Shown: positions 26,597 to 38,995 of the stretch, piece after piece
Layout of the letters: the number at the start of each line of letters is the position of its first letter
Position numbering within the stretch: the first letter of the stretch is position 1
Origin: Ophiosphaerella korrae
Lineage: Eukaryota; Ascomycota; Dothideomycetes; Pleosporales; Phaeosphaeriaceae
Reading direction: 5' to 3'
Length of the DNA stretch: 64,000 bases
Assembly (NCBI GenBank): GCA_028456385.1
Contig: JALNQF010000056.1
Coordinates: 62,001-126,000 of the forward strand
Translations under genes and position numbers: made by a program
Notes under the pieces: model-generated
What the model was told of the DNA's origin: nothing
The model's database searches: none
What the model saw: only the letters and a program-made list of their open reading frames with translations

Positions 26597-27017
26597 TTTC
26601 GAGGATTGGGACGACCGTCGTGTTGTTGATGGGCCGTCTTGGCCTGGAGGGTTGATAGAATTTCGAATAGGGCTTGCGGGGCTAAGCGAACTTAACCCCG
26701 AACGGCGGGCAGGCAACCCATGAGTTCATCAGGTGGCCGCCTTCAGCCCACGACACCTGGACATGTTGTTGACTGCAGCCTCGGCGCTGAAAGGCAGCAA
26801 TAAGGCGCATGTGCGCATGTCGCTTCCATTACCTCCAGCATATACAACCTAGAGATAGACATCATCGAGTGAAGCGCAGGAGGTTTGTGTTGTGCTTGTG
26901 CTTGTGTCTTGTCTGTGAACGGCAGGCCCAAGCTCCTAGCCAACTCTCCGCCAATACCACTAGCTATCCATCGTGATCGGTGGCCATCCTGGGTTGCGAC
27001 AGGCATCCACAGCCGCC
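26597..27017. promoter_or_regulatory. Divergent promoter between TYW4 and ATG18
   Basis: 421-bp head-to-head intergenic region. No obvious TATA box; a GTGCTTGTGCTTGTG repeat lies near 26890-26905. Confidence 0.4.
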
Positions 27018-28508
27018 ATGAACTTCGTCACCTTCAACCAGGATCACAGCCATCTCGGCGTGGGTATGTAACAGCCCGCCTCCATCCACTCGGCGCGCTG
27101 ACTTTGTGGCAGGTACCAGCAATGGCTATCGCATCTACACAACGGATCCATTCAACAAGCAGTCCGAGTCGCGCGAAGGAGATGTATCCAGCTTAGAGAT
27201 GCTCTTCTCGACCTCGCTGGTCGCCCTCACGCTATCGCCCCGCGTCCTTCGTATACAGAACACCAAGGTCAGTCAAGCAGACCGCCATGTGCGCCCCAGG
27301 CACTGACATTCGAAAGAGGCATTCAACAATATGCGAAATGACCTTCCGCACTGCAATCCTGGCCATGCGCCTGAACAGGAAACGGCTGGTGGTGGTGCTA
27401 GAATCGGAGCTCTACATATACGACATCAGTAACATGCAGATGCTAAAGACGGAAAAGACATCGCCAAACCCAAACGGTATGTGCCGCTGCGCCTCTCCAC
27501 ATTAGCTCACACTGACAGGCAGCAGCGATATGCGCCCTCTCTGCATCTTCCGAAAACAACTATCTCGTCTATCCTCTGCCCACTAAAGCTGCGCCCGTTA
27601 CCTTCCAGCCGCCGTCACATGCCCCGCCCAAGTCCGACCATGTCGCACCCACTAGCGGAGAGGTCCTCATATACGATGCGACAAAGATGGAGGCTGTCAA
27701 TGTCATCGAGGCACATAACTCACCCCTGTCATGTATTGCACTAAACAATGACGGCACTCTATTGGCCACGGCATCCGAAAAGGGCACCATCATCCGCGTC
27801 TTCTCCATTCCAGACGCGCAGAAGCTGTATCAATTCAGGAGAGGATCGATACCGGCTAGGATCTACAGCATGTCTTTCAACTCAACATCTACCCTACTTA
27901 GCGTCTCTTCTGCAACCGAAACCGTCCACATTTTCCGTCTGGGTACACCTAACACAAATAGCCGGAGCAACAGTATCTCATCCGGCCCTACAACTTCCAT
28001 GTCTACATCTCACCAGCGCAGTGGCAGCCGTACAAGCGAAGATATGTCGGACGATTTTGGGGCAAGCACAGCGGATGTTGCGGCCGAGCGTAAGCCGTTG
28101 AACCCAACCTTTGCAAGTATGATACGGCGAACTTCACAAACGGTTGGTAAATCATTTGCTGCAACTGTGGGAGGCTATCTGCCCAGCGCCGTTGCCGAGA
28201 TTTGGGAACCATCGCGAGATTTCGCCTGGGTGAAAATACCTCGGTCACCAAATAGCGCTGCATCCGGCCCTGTGAGGACAGTCGTTGCGCTAAGTAACAA
28301 TGGACCTCAGATCATGGTAGTGACGAGCGAGGGAAGCTACTATGTTTTCAATGTCGACCTGGAGAAAGGTGGCGAGGGCTCGCTGTACAAGCAATACTCG
28401 TATGTGAACACCTATCCTTGATGATGTCAACGAGTAGCTGCTAACTAACTTAGGCTCCTGGAACCTAACGAACTCACATCAAGTAACCTACAAGACCTTC
28501 CTGAATAG
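27018..28508 (+). CDS. atg18: Autophagy-related protein 18 (PROPPIN beta-propeller)
   Basis: PI3P/PI(3,5)P2-binding WD-repeat protein needed for autophagosome formation and vacuole homeostasis. Exons 27018-27063, 27113-27267, 27317-27476, 27526-28399 and 28454-28508; the first three introns are each 49 bp and the last is 54 bp; 429 aa. The FRRG phosphoinositide-binding motif is present ([18 protein letters not shown], about residue 223). Other landmarks: [15 protein letters not shown] start, [19 protein letters not shown], and the C-terminus [19 protein letters not shown]. For intron 3 two AG acceptors are close; the downstream one gives NPNAICALS, as in the family. The Ser-rich insert in blade 6 is normal for filamentous-fungal Atg18. 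Intact. Confidence 0.93.
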
Positions 28509-28948
28509 CCTTCGCATTTCATTCTAGACTAGTCCTATATTCTCTCTGAAACTGAGATTCCACCCACCTGCTGCATTGCTTCTGGCGTTGGAGATTGTTT
28601 ACTATTCCCCTCGGTTGGATTACAGCATTTTCATATAATTTTGCATTGCCTGTGCTAAATCAACGATCGTTTATCTCAATCCCAAAAAGGTCCCAATTTA
28701 TTGGTTCTAGTGACGTTGAATATCTGCTGCAGGTCTCTGCAGCCCATGCGGGTGCGCGATTGGCCCCACTACCAGCCTTGTGTACCCTGCGCTAAAAGCT
28801 CCCCCGCCGCTGACCTCATTGGGCACATTCGTACTCTTTGCTGCCTCCGATATCATGACCTAGAATATCAACTGCTTCCTCCCTTTTCTTGCTCCCCACA
28901 CTCAAATCCTGCACAAACCAATCTTACGCACATTCAACAAAATCAAAT
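28509..28948. other. Intergenic region
   Basis: 440 bp between two + strand genes, holding the ATG18 3' UTR and the next promoter. No feature recognised. Confidence 0.4.
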
Positions 28949-30147
28949 ATGGTACAAGATCGGACCACTGGGAATCCGCTCAGCGCGGGTTCCCTTGCAC
29001 TCTTCATGGCAACAGCACTTCCAAAGAGTCAAGAACCTCAGCTCAAAAACTCAACAGAAGCCATCGCGCTAGCAGCTCATGCTAGTATGATTGCTGTCGG
29101 CTTCAGACTGATTGGCTTAGGAGAAGATGAACGCATAGGTGAGACCTCGATGCCCGGTCTGCTCCCTCTTATGACAGAGATGCTTAAATTATCATAAAAG
29201 CGCATGCAGATGCAGAACACCCTCAGCCTTTGCCTCCTCAGTGGAATGCTTCAAACTCGTACGCTTTTCGCTACGCGCATGCGCAATCAGCCATGGAATA
29301 TCTCGTCAAAGTGAACCGATTGGGAGGCAAATCAGTAGTCTATGGCCTTGCCATTGGCGACGACAAGACTACGCACTTTGATGTCACTACAAACGACTAT
29401 ATCTCACCATCTAGCCTACCTCTCGCAATCTCTGAAAGTGCCTCAACTGAAGATGCCTCAAAGAAGCTACAAGACCTCTTCATCTCAACAGGGCGACTAA
29501 ATGACTTTGGCTCACTGTTTAAGATTTCTGTCATTCAAAAGTTAGCTCCTGGACTGCAAAAACAAGATGCCGAAGAGGCCAGCGATGAACATACTCAGGC
29601 CTCATCCGTAGATCGTCCGGCTCCGCGGAGAGGCGATGCTCCGGATGCCAGACAGCCACCGAACGAACCCGAACCTGCACGACCATACCCTTTCAACGAT
29701 CCACTTGCACGGCCCCAAGGCAATCGTCCTCTACCAGAACCAATACCCGGCTTCGAAGATGAGTACGAGATTAATAGGCCACCTCGCGGTGGACTTCGAG
29801 ACGATCGTTATCCTGTTGGCATTGGCCACAATGACCTCTACCCACAAGGCCTTGGACCTCACGATCCCCTTCGACCCCATCTAGGCCAAGGCATACCCCG
29901 ACCAGGTGGTGGACTGGGCGGTGGTATGCATCCTACTTTCGACGATCCTTTATTCGGAGGCCAAGGAGGCTCTGGAGGCTACGACCCTATGGCACCCCCA
30001 GGAGCACGATATGACCCTATAGGGCCCGGTGGTGCGCCACGAGACAGCCGAGGGGGTGGAAGGTTTCCTGGCGGTGGAGGCTTTGGTGGACTAGGTGGGC
30101 GGCCACCGAATCCATTTGGCGGATATGGAGACGGCGATTTCATTTGA
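28949..30147 (+). CDS. PI31-type proteasome regulator
   Basis: PI31 (PSMF1) proteins bind 20S proteasomes through an HbYX-like tail and a Pro-rich region. Exons 28949-29138 and 29201-30147, 62-bp intron, 378 aa. The N-terminal FP domain includes ALAAHASMIAVGFRLIGLGED and, after the intron, WNASNSYAFRYAH and AMEYLVKVNRLGGKSVVYGL. The C-terminal half is Pro/Gly/Arg/Asp-rich with repeated DDPLF/DPLRP motifs (HPTFDDPLFGGQGGSGGYDP), typical of PI31, ending in PNPFGGYGDGDFI. The splice was chosen because it joins GEDERI to AHADAEHPQPLPPQW in frame. Confidence 0.85.
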
Positions 30148-33100
30148 AGTTGTTGATGAGAGACCTAGGAAAAGCAAACGCGATGCAAACTTACTGCACG
30201 ACATCACAACATTGGTACGACTACGAATACAATAAGTTTTACTATAACTACATAAAAGGTAAACGTACACTAGTCCATTTCCTGAAAAAACTATTACCTT
30301 GGTTACTGAGCAGAATATCTTCAAATCACGTGACCTCGCATATTAGGCTGCTGCAGACAACACGCAAGCACGTCCGGCTGGGTATCGGCGTCAACCGCAT
30401 ATGCATGTCTTTGGCCCCAGAATCCTCACCGGAAAGTTGAAACCCACGTGAAATTTCCCCACCACACAATGGCACCACTCAAACCCGACTCCGCCTCTTG
30501 GCACAACGATGACTCGATGATTAGGCAAATCTCCAACACTCACGGGATTAATAACGTTCCCATCTGCTAAACCTGTCTATGTTCCAAGGTAAGCAGGAAC
30601 CAAAACGCACTGACCCTCGTTCAACAGCCGGCGTTTTGCCCGACAATTGGTAATCCAACGGCTGTCGTGTGCTTGTGCTTGTGCTTGAACAAGGAAAATC
30701 AAGCGCTCAGGGTACTGGTAGCCGGACGGATCGCCCATCCATGTCCTGTTGGGTGTAAGTTTGTCAATTTATGTGTGTGTTGTTGGATCCAGTCGATTTA
30801 CAAAATTGGGGTTGCATCGGGCGAAACATCGAGGAGGCAAGCCTCGCAGTTTATAACGAATGTAGCGTGTAGCGTGTAGCGTATAGCATCGAGGTAACTA
30901 ATAAATCACGCATGTGGTTGTATGGTTCGCTTATATGCGCCTGATTCAGGCTCGTTTGCGAATTGTAAGTGTGCTGAGATGTAGATCTGGGAACGGATTT
31001 TGACGGAGTTTATTTGAGCGGGCGCTGGGATGCGCAATGGTTTTGTCACAGTACATGCATTGGACTCCAAGCAGCAGCGTTACTTTGGTACGTTGTATGT
31101 ACCTGGACCTTCAGTTTGGCCTGCATTATTAGTGTCTACTATGTATATCTATATTCGCTTTTTGGAACTATGTAGCTCAGCCTCATGACTGTGGCGTAGT
31201 CCTGCACAGCATCTAGGCAAGGCTGCTCCGTCGTCACCACACGTGTTTCGAGCAAGGTTCCTCTAGGAGTGCATCTTACCTGAAATATTTTTGTTTTCAT
31301 CTCGTAATTTTGCAAGCCTGGGGTTGGTGTATTATTGCAAGGCTGTAGGTTGGGATTTCTGTTCGTCACTAAACCCTGATCTACAGTGCGTAAAGTCTTG
31401 CAGGTTGCCTCACTCTTAAGTGCAGAACGCCACGGATGCTTAGCTTTGACGTTTGCATTCGCGTAATCTGCTGCTGTCCGCCTGAAAATGCGTTTCAAGT
31501 AGTGGTGAAAAGATTGCTAAGCTCTGTCACTCTAAAGGACAAGGGAATCAAGGTTGGCGAGGCATTCAATGCCAAGGCCAAAAAAAAAAAACACCTTTTA
31601 GTTGCAGCCATTCAACGATTATTATTTTCGTGACCCAAATCATAGGGTACGGGTGTGATCTTCGTCCTTTTGGTTATGTAGTGTAACCCGCACAACAGAT
31701 ACCAAGTCCGCGCTGGTGGTGCGCAAGGCGTAGAGGTCTAAGAGCATTCTAGAAGATGGGATAACGTGTTTGCATGGTAATTTGGGCCCAAAGAATCCGG
31801 TACCTAGTCCATGGAGATGTTGTCGTTATTGTTAAATTGCCCAAGTGCTCTCATGAGTAGGTCATGTTGATGATCTAACTTTGTAGTGGCGAAACTGAGC
31901 TGGTCTAGGTATTGCGAGTCGGAATCAGCGGACTGCACAACTTGCACGGCGATCCTGCTGTTCGAAGTCCTATACCCTCGTCGTACAGTACGCAGATGGA
32001 AGGTTGTGAGGTGTTCTGGTGGCATGAAACAATCTATGACTCCTACTCGGTGGCTTTAAGTTTGATATGATCAACAAGGCAGAAACGTCCGAAGTCTTGT
32101 TTGATTTATATGAACCAGCGAGGCCGAAACCGCGCTTATCGTTCGTGAATAAGCGCGACCTGCATAGCCGCGAGACTGATGCGAGCTGACATGTTTGCAA
32201 CTTGATCATTGAGGAACACATCGTTTTCGAAACAGAGAGCCTCACAATGTCTTGCAGGAGCTTTCGCGGCTACAGCTGTCTCGAAGCCTCGCTCGCGCGG
32301 CACATACTCACTGAACCCACCTCGTCACGCCTGTGAAGACACGAAGTGTGTACCCGACGGTTCATGTAATGACAAACATAGACTTACTTAACTACAGCAT
32401 CTTCTTGCAGATCTTTGTACGGCTCGTACGTAGCTTGCTAGGTAGGTAGGTTATCGCACCTACTTGGGTAAGCGCAGCAGGTAAGGGTGTTTGGATATGA
32501 TTGAAAACAATCGTGCTATGAGCAAGATTTCGAGTGCGATGAGTTCTATGATAAGAATTATATGATGGCTATAAAATATATCAGTCGATAATCTGATCCA
32601 GTACATCAGAAGGTGAAGCTTTGTGAGTCCCTAGAGATGATGGGCACCAATGTACTTTGCCCAGATATCGATTAGGACTTGATGGGATTTTGGTGGGGTG
32701 AAGATCCACTTCAATGTTGACCTTCCTGCAACGCATGCTTTTGGCATCAACGTCAACTGATGTAAAACTTGGCAGATGAATGTCTATTGTGGCCTGATCA
32801 AGCCATGCACCCGTCGAATCGAAGCCTGGATTGAACAAAGACCTACTTATTCTAGATAATTACAGGAGCAAGCGACCACTTGACCGAAAATGGACAATGG
32901 CAAGGGGGTTACCGGTTGGTCGGATTGCGCTTGCCGAGTATGGACAGTAGCTTGTCAGGCCGGCTCAGCGCGGAAAGCAGCCCAATGTATGCATTGTTTA
33001 ACAAAGAAGATCGCTACGGTAAGACTGTTGATGTCAATTAGACTGCAGAGTAGTAGATTCGTATTCTAAGATGACTCTGACGAAGGAACTTAACCAGGAG

Positions 33101-36100
33101 ATCCGAGGATTGCCCATTGTTTGGGATGACCTGCCTTGCTGCGAGGAGACCAATTATATGGCAGCCAAGCTAAGCGACCACGTCGTTGACAAAACCAAGC
33201 CTGCTCATTTACCGGGTTGGTGGAATGCTGGCAACCCGCAGCCGCGAGGACCCAACGAGCTATTGACCAATATTTACGCGGCTGCCTCAAACTGTGATTT
33301 GGTCTTGTCTGCTGTTCGCTGCAAGAACGCACGGTCTTTTCGCGGATAGCGGAAGGTGAATGCACATTGGAGAGCAAGGCTCCACAAATATCGTTAGTTT
33401 TCCCTTGTGGACATCAAAAGGCGTTCCCAAACGGAGGCCCCTGTCCGCCTAGGCGGATGTGCAGGCGTTGGAGCCGCAACCGCCATCACATCGCAGTCAC
33501 AGACCGTGCCCATCGGCCCAAGCACAGGGAGCATACTGGCGCGAAACTAGAACTTTTCGCGAACAATATGCTGGCGGAATTTGGCTGAAATGGGTACGGT
33601 TCCCGAATACACCGTGGTGCGGACGGGAAGCAAATTCGGCTGGGGAATAGGAACATCGCTGCATGGCCCTTGGATGATTGACCATAGCGGTGTTGCTATT
33701 GACCTTGCGGGTAAGTAGTGCATCCAAAATAGGGTTGGAGCCAACATGAGTGTCGGTCTAATTTCCCCGAAGAGCCAGCTGCTAAGCCAAAGGGTTGTTG
33801 TTGTCCATCCAGGGTGAGCGAGCTTTGTAATGTAAACCAATTATTCTACATGAAGAATATTTGGTGTTCCACCTGGCGGTTTAGTGTCCGTGTCAGCCTC
33901 TACAGCAGTCATATACCCTGGTCGTTCGCCTCGCTAGTTTTGCAGGCTGGCATCGGACACGCCTAGCCTCGGCTAATCTAATGGCCATTGCAAATCTTCT
34001 CTTTCAGCCTCTCTCGATGCGGCACATGGTAGTCTACAGTCTCTAATTGCTATGAGCGCGAGGCTTATATATAAATTGCGGTCATAGCTGAGGTGCAACA
34101 TGAAATTTTCAACAGTGTGCAATAATTAGTGCGATTTGCTTGAGCCTAAGTTGAAGACGCAAAGACAACTATCATGTAGGCTAGCATCGCTGCATGAATG
34201 TTTGAGCGGGTTATGTAGCTAGGCGCTTGAAAGCGCGGCTGTGATGTGACGTTGTTTTTAGCTGCGTCTTACAAGAGCTAGACGACCCTACTGTAGATCG
34301 CGTTTATCTCACGCGCCAGGTCGCGGCAATGCGCCTTGCTAGCATGGATTGAGCGGTTGGCGTTTACAGGCGGATGCATGGCGGCTATCTCGATACGTTG
34401 GCGCTTTCCGATCGTCAGACGCGTTAGGAGTAGGTGCGCTCTCGCTTACACGATCTCTTTCCAGGACAGGGTGTCTGGCGTACTTTTTTTTGGCTTGCAG
34501 CTTGGATTATATTCACGTGGCTATGAGACTGTACCACTACCAATCCCATGTGAATGGAATTCCGATAACCTGAATACATCAGCACTGGGGGCCTAAGTTG
34601 AGCTTTGCGCTGGCCAAAACCCACGAGTGCTGGGCTTGGGTGCGTGCTCTGTGCTGTAGACGCTGAAGGAAACTTAAGCTATAGGCTGCATTATTTCGCG
34701 CATTGCTACCTACGTAAGCCTGACTATGGATCGGGTTAACATCAACCCTACCCTCATGAAGATCAGGTATCCTTGAGTAAGCATCGAATGCTGTTGTCGT
34801 GGTTCAATGATCACATGGTGGAGTTAGGGGTTTACGGAAAGCGAAGCAGATGACCCTCCGGAAGCAAGGCAAATTATCTAGCAAGGGGCCCACACGCTTC
34901 ATCTCGCGTGGTGATCCATGACATGCCTTCCTAGCTACTATGCTGAAACTTTACCAAGTAGCCTACCACTAACAAGACAAGGTCATAAGAGTCAAACACC
35001 AGGATATCTTTTGGCGAATCGCAATCACATTATTCAGCAGTGTCCCGTGAAACAATATTATAAGCAATTTTAGCGCTTGCCGTCGAGTAGTGGCGACAAA
35101 TTAAAGGGTACCATCACTTAGGGATGGGCGCTCTGCTCGAATACACCAGACAAGAAGCCAAAAAAGTGACCTACACCTTATTGCAAACATAAATCCGATG
35201 CGACAAATGCCAGCCGGGTTGCTCCACCGTTGGCAGGCTATTGTATTGAGTGACAAGGTGTTGACACACTGGACCGGTTCGTAGGTGGATGATGAAAGGG
35301 GCTGAAATTGTAATGCAGCAAAATATAACTGGGTGAGGCAAGGAGCATTGATGAAACTCTGACAAACTTTGGGTTGGTTACGACTGATAATGGCCTCGTG
35401 GGTTGCTGAAAAGGGCTTGCAAAGTGTTGGCACAGGGGATCAAGGCTGATGTGACCAATAGTTCAGCCGGTCAAAAGCGAGTTGGGCAGGCGCATCGGCG
35501 ATTACCCTTGCAGTACACGTGCTACATGCTGCGTGGACACCTACTGTTTCAGTTGAGCAGCACTCACTTTCGACTCCGACATGAGTGATTCGATGCCCAG
35601 AAGCCACAGGAGGGGTAGATGACCTGCCCAGCTGAGCAGGTGGCACTGAATCAATTTAGGAGTTGATAGCACCACCCATCGATACGGCGGGAAGGGCTCG
35701 CATACCAGGGACAGTCATGTGACTTGAACCAGGGGTGCTGGCTAGGGCTTGTTGGATCATGACGTGCCGCCTGGTATGTATCGGCCTAGACCATGTACGG
35801 GTGCCTGCAATTTGAGTGGGGAACGAGTGCTATTTTCTTTGGGGCTGAGCGTGCAACTACCGACAAGCACACGACTTGACCCGGGTTTCTGGTGTTTTAG
35901 GCAGCTGAGAAGGGATATTGCTGCGGGGATATGGATGCAGGTCTGAAGCCGAATAGAAGAACCTTACAATACATACGATCGGCCCAAAACTACAGCGACA
36001 GTGGCCAGGTTCTATGGTGGCGCTGGCAAGGCCGTGACGCGGGAAGACTAGTGCGACCGACTTGCACTGGCCAAAGGCAGCGGCGTGGCCCGATATCCAA

Positions 36101-37017
36101 GCATTAAGCGCCCACCTAGACGCTATGAAATCTGCTTAGTCCCGACAGAGACGAGGAGGCGCAGAAAGCAAGCAAGCATCCATCCATCCATGGGGGGTTG
36201 GCGCGGCGTTGCTCTGCTCGCGGCGACCCACAGTGCAGGTCATTGACGAGTTACCCCAGTACAGGTAAATTAGGGCAGCAACAGCCGCTGTGGGACCCCG
36301 CCACACACATAGATGCAGACTGAGCTATGGACTAGAATGGACGCGAAAATAGCCAGCGAAGGATAATTCAGCGTGTAATTGCTCCAGCAATGACCCGATT
36401 GAGATGTGGAGCACCGTGCCGCAGCCGAGCGTGTGGCCAGCCAATCACGGCCCTGTTTCGTGTGACATGCATGCAGCTGGCAGGGGTTTAGGCGCTGACG
36501 ACTCAGTTCGCGTAAGGAGTTATGCAATCCTACCCTCTTAGCATGCGCCTCCCTGGCCTTGTGTCACGGCAGTGGTCCCCGTGCAATCCCAGCTCAGACG
36601 CGGTTGCGGTAGTGCAGAAAACGTTGTGGCAGACCGGTGAACGACTTCCAAGGATCGACCATACCTAGTGCCGTCGCACAAGCCGCTTTGGCTTCGGCAT
36701 GCCGGTGGCACCAGTACAGCAATTCTGATGTCTACGAGCAGACTTGAATGGATAGACCATGGATGAATGAAGTATGTAGTTGAATTCATGCAAATAATGC
36801 GATGGCCAAATTACCCCAGGGCTATCTCTGTACGTTGCCGCAGAACGATCTATCGTGCTCGAATTTGCAGAGCGCTCCAGAACTCCGAGTATGCAGAGCT
36901 CCACTCAAGTGCAAGTATTACTCCGTTCCCAAAACAAAGCTGCAACAGCTTACAATATGCATCCGCCCTTCACCGAGCCCATGATCAGTAAATACAGCTT
37001 GCATACATGTTCCCCTG
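30148..37017. other. 6.9-kb gene-free region
   Basis: The longest stretch without a recognisable gene. Open frames are short, scattered on both strands and lack domain landmarks or plausible splices. The best of them, 33071-33349 (92 codons, MTLTKELNQEIRG start), is followed by other short open stretches to about 33720, so a decayed gene may lie there, but I cannot identify it. Minor repeats: four 7-bp units at 30861-30888, CATC units near 36178-36190. No LTRs, TIRs or tRNA pattern could be confirmed by eye. Confidence 0.5.
30861..30888. repeat. 7-bp tandem repeat, four copies
   Basis: TGTAGCG x3 followed by one diverged copy (TATAGCA). A small noncoding tandem array. Confidence 0.8.
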
Positions 37018-38173
37018 CTACATCCCCGTGGCAGGTGTGTATCCGTCATTTCGCAACTGGGGAAGCATCCTAGGGTCTGTGACAGGCACTTGATTGCGCC
37101 GCTGGCAGCCATCTTCTTCATGTCTAAGTGTACAGTTAGTAGTGAAAATAGAAACACCAAAGTAACATCACTTACCTGCGCAATGTGTCTTTGCGTGAGA
37201 AGGCATTGGAACATTGTGAGCACTTGAAAGGTTTAGATCTTTGGTGCACGCTTTGGTCATGCCGCGCAAGGTCCGTCTTCCGGACGAATTCCTTTCCACA
37301 CTGAGGATATGGGCAAACGTTGTCCTTCTTCCGTGTGACATCATGAGTCAACATGTGTTGGTTGTAATTGTACCTTCTGGCGAAGCCCTTATCAGTGCAT
37401 AGGTGGCAGCGGTATGCTGCATTCGCAGGATCAGTATGCCTTCGATTACGCGCGCGTTCCCGTGATACGCTAGTAGAAGAATAATTAGACCGAGGTTTTG
37501 AGTTGAGACTGCCAGTGCTCTCTTCTGAAAGGGCTCGTTCATATTCGTGACCGTTATAATCGTATGTGGACGACGACTCAAGCTTTGACGCAGATGGAGT
37601 CGTTCCATACGTGTTGCTATATGAATAGACATCGACACTAAGTCGTTCGGGGGCCACGGTGAGGGGTTGTAACCGTGGTGACGGTAACGCATGCATGCTT
37701 GCTGGACCTGCCGCACTCCATCGCATCTCTGGAGCCCACGCCTGATATTCGACCTTGACACTAGGAAAGGCATGCTCGGAGCCCTCATGTGAATAGACGG
37801 ACATTTCACGTGTACAAGATGATAGTGATGAGCGTGGCGATGTTTGTGCAGAAGCCCAGGGTAGTGGAGAATGAGATACGGGGTGGTCAAATGCTCCTGA
37901 AGCCCATGGATCGGCGATACCGTCAGTCATCATTGGGGAGACACCTGTGGATACATGTGTATTCCAGGACTCAGACGGTTGTGGGGATGGTGGTAGACTA
38001 GTCGGTAAAGATGTGTGATAGTCGTAGAGTCCTAAGCCTTCTGTATATTTTGGTCGATTATCTTGCCGGGCTGGAGAGGGGTATGGTGACTCGAGTAACG
38101 AGGTCCCTTTGGATGTGTGTTGTTGATAGGGTGAATTGAAAGGAGGAGTGGGTTGGTCGGCATACCGCAACAT
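37018..38173 (-). CDS. C2H2 zinc-finger transcription factor
   Basis: Exons 38173-37176 and 37123-37018, 52-bp GT-AG intron, 367 aa. The first about 260 residues are Ser/Pro/Thr-rich and disordered, as in activation regions (SPYPSPARQDNRP, SPPMMTD-like). Three fingers lie at the C-terminus: CHLCTDKGFARRYNYNQHMLTH; CPYPQCGKEFVRKTDLARHDQSVH; and a last one spanning the intron, CSQCSNAFSRKDTLRR then HEEDGC, a C2HC form. The ATG at 38173 (MLRYADQPTPPF) is used; an open stretch continues upstream to 38218 without an ATG. The fingers recall fungal stress or proteasome regulators of the Rpn4 type, but I would not assign orthology. Probably nuclear. Confidence 0.8.
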
Positions 38174-38995
38174 CGTGTGAGGGTAAGAGAAGAGGTGATG
38201 TAGCTCAGTAGGCTGCACAAAGAACTAGGTAGGTATGGTTGGTGTTGGTGAAAGATAAGGCGGGGAGGTGTGTGATGATAGGTGGTTGACAATGATTGAC
38301 AGAAGCTGCAGGGCGTTCCAACGCAGATTATATCTGTACGATGCAAGGTGTGGGTACTTGCAGCAAACTCAAAACCAGATGCAATGTGCAGTACTGTAGC
38401 AGTGTCTACTCGATGAGGTACGTTCGAGCAGTTGGCTTTTGAGTAGTGAGGCAGACTTGAGGAATTGTACTAGACAGGGCCACATGAACATGGTCAGCTC
38501 GAGCCGCATAGACGACAGGCGCCAGAGTTGCATGGGGCTGGGGCGTGTCTATGCAAGAGGAGTAGCGCGGTGCAGGAGTCCCTGCACGTTGTGGATGGTG
38601 GCGTGGGGTCGGGGACTTCGAACTGGACCCAAGCTCTCGGGAAGGCCTGAGCGGCCCGAACACAAATCAGATTTGCGCTGACCGCAGTAAGAGGCGCAAG
38701 CGTCTACTGGCACTGGTTGCATCCATGCTCTGACGACGGGCCTTTTGGAATTGAAAAACAATGGCTGCCCTGAACTAGGAAGATGGTGTGCCTAAATTAC
38801 ACAATTGACATTTTCTAGTCCACCCTCTCTGTCAAGCTCATTAGATACCAACCTTCATTGGCATGCGCATCACTTTGCAAGTATTGAATGCTGCCTTGGG
38901 TAAACAGTAATTCCCCCACGGTTTATCCGGGCTTGTGGCTTTATCCCTGGGTAGTATACGTCTAGTATGTCACAGGCGGCTGGAAGCGCCGGCCA
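38174..38995. other. Intergenic region upstream of the C2H2 gene
   Basis: About 820 bp containing the C2H2 promoter and the 3' UTR of the TRPY gene. No other feature seen. Confidence 0.4.

Noticed and set aside
36665..36715. Resemblance to the MITE arm (AGTGCCGTCGCAC)
   Set aside because: Only 13 bases match and no second arm or TA flank could be aligned, so chance or a remote relic.
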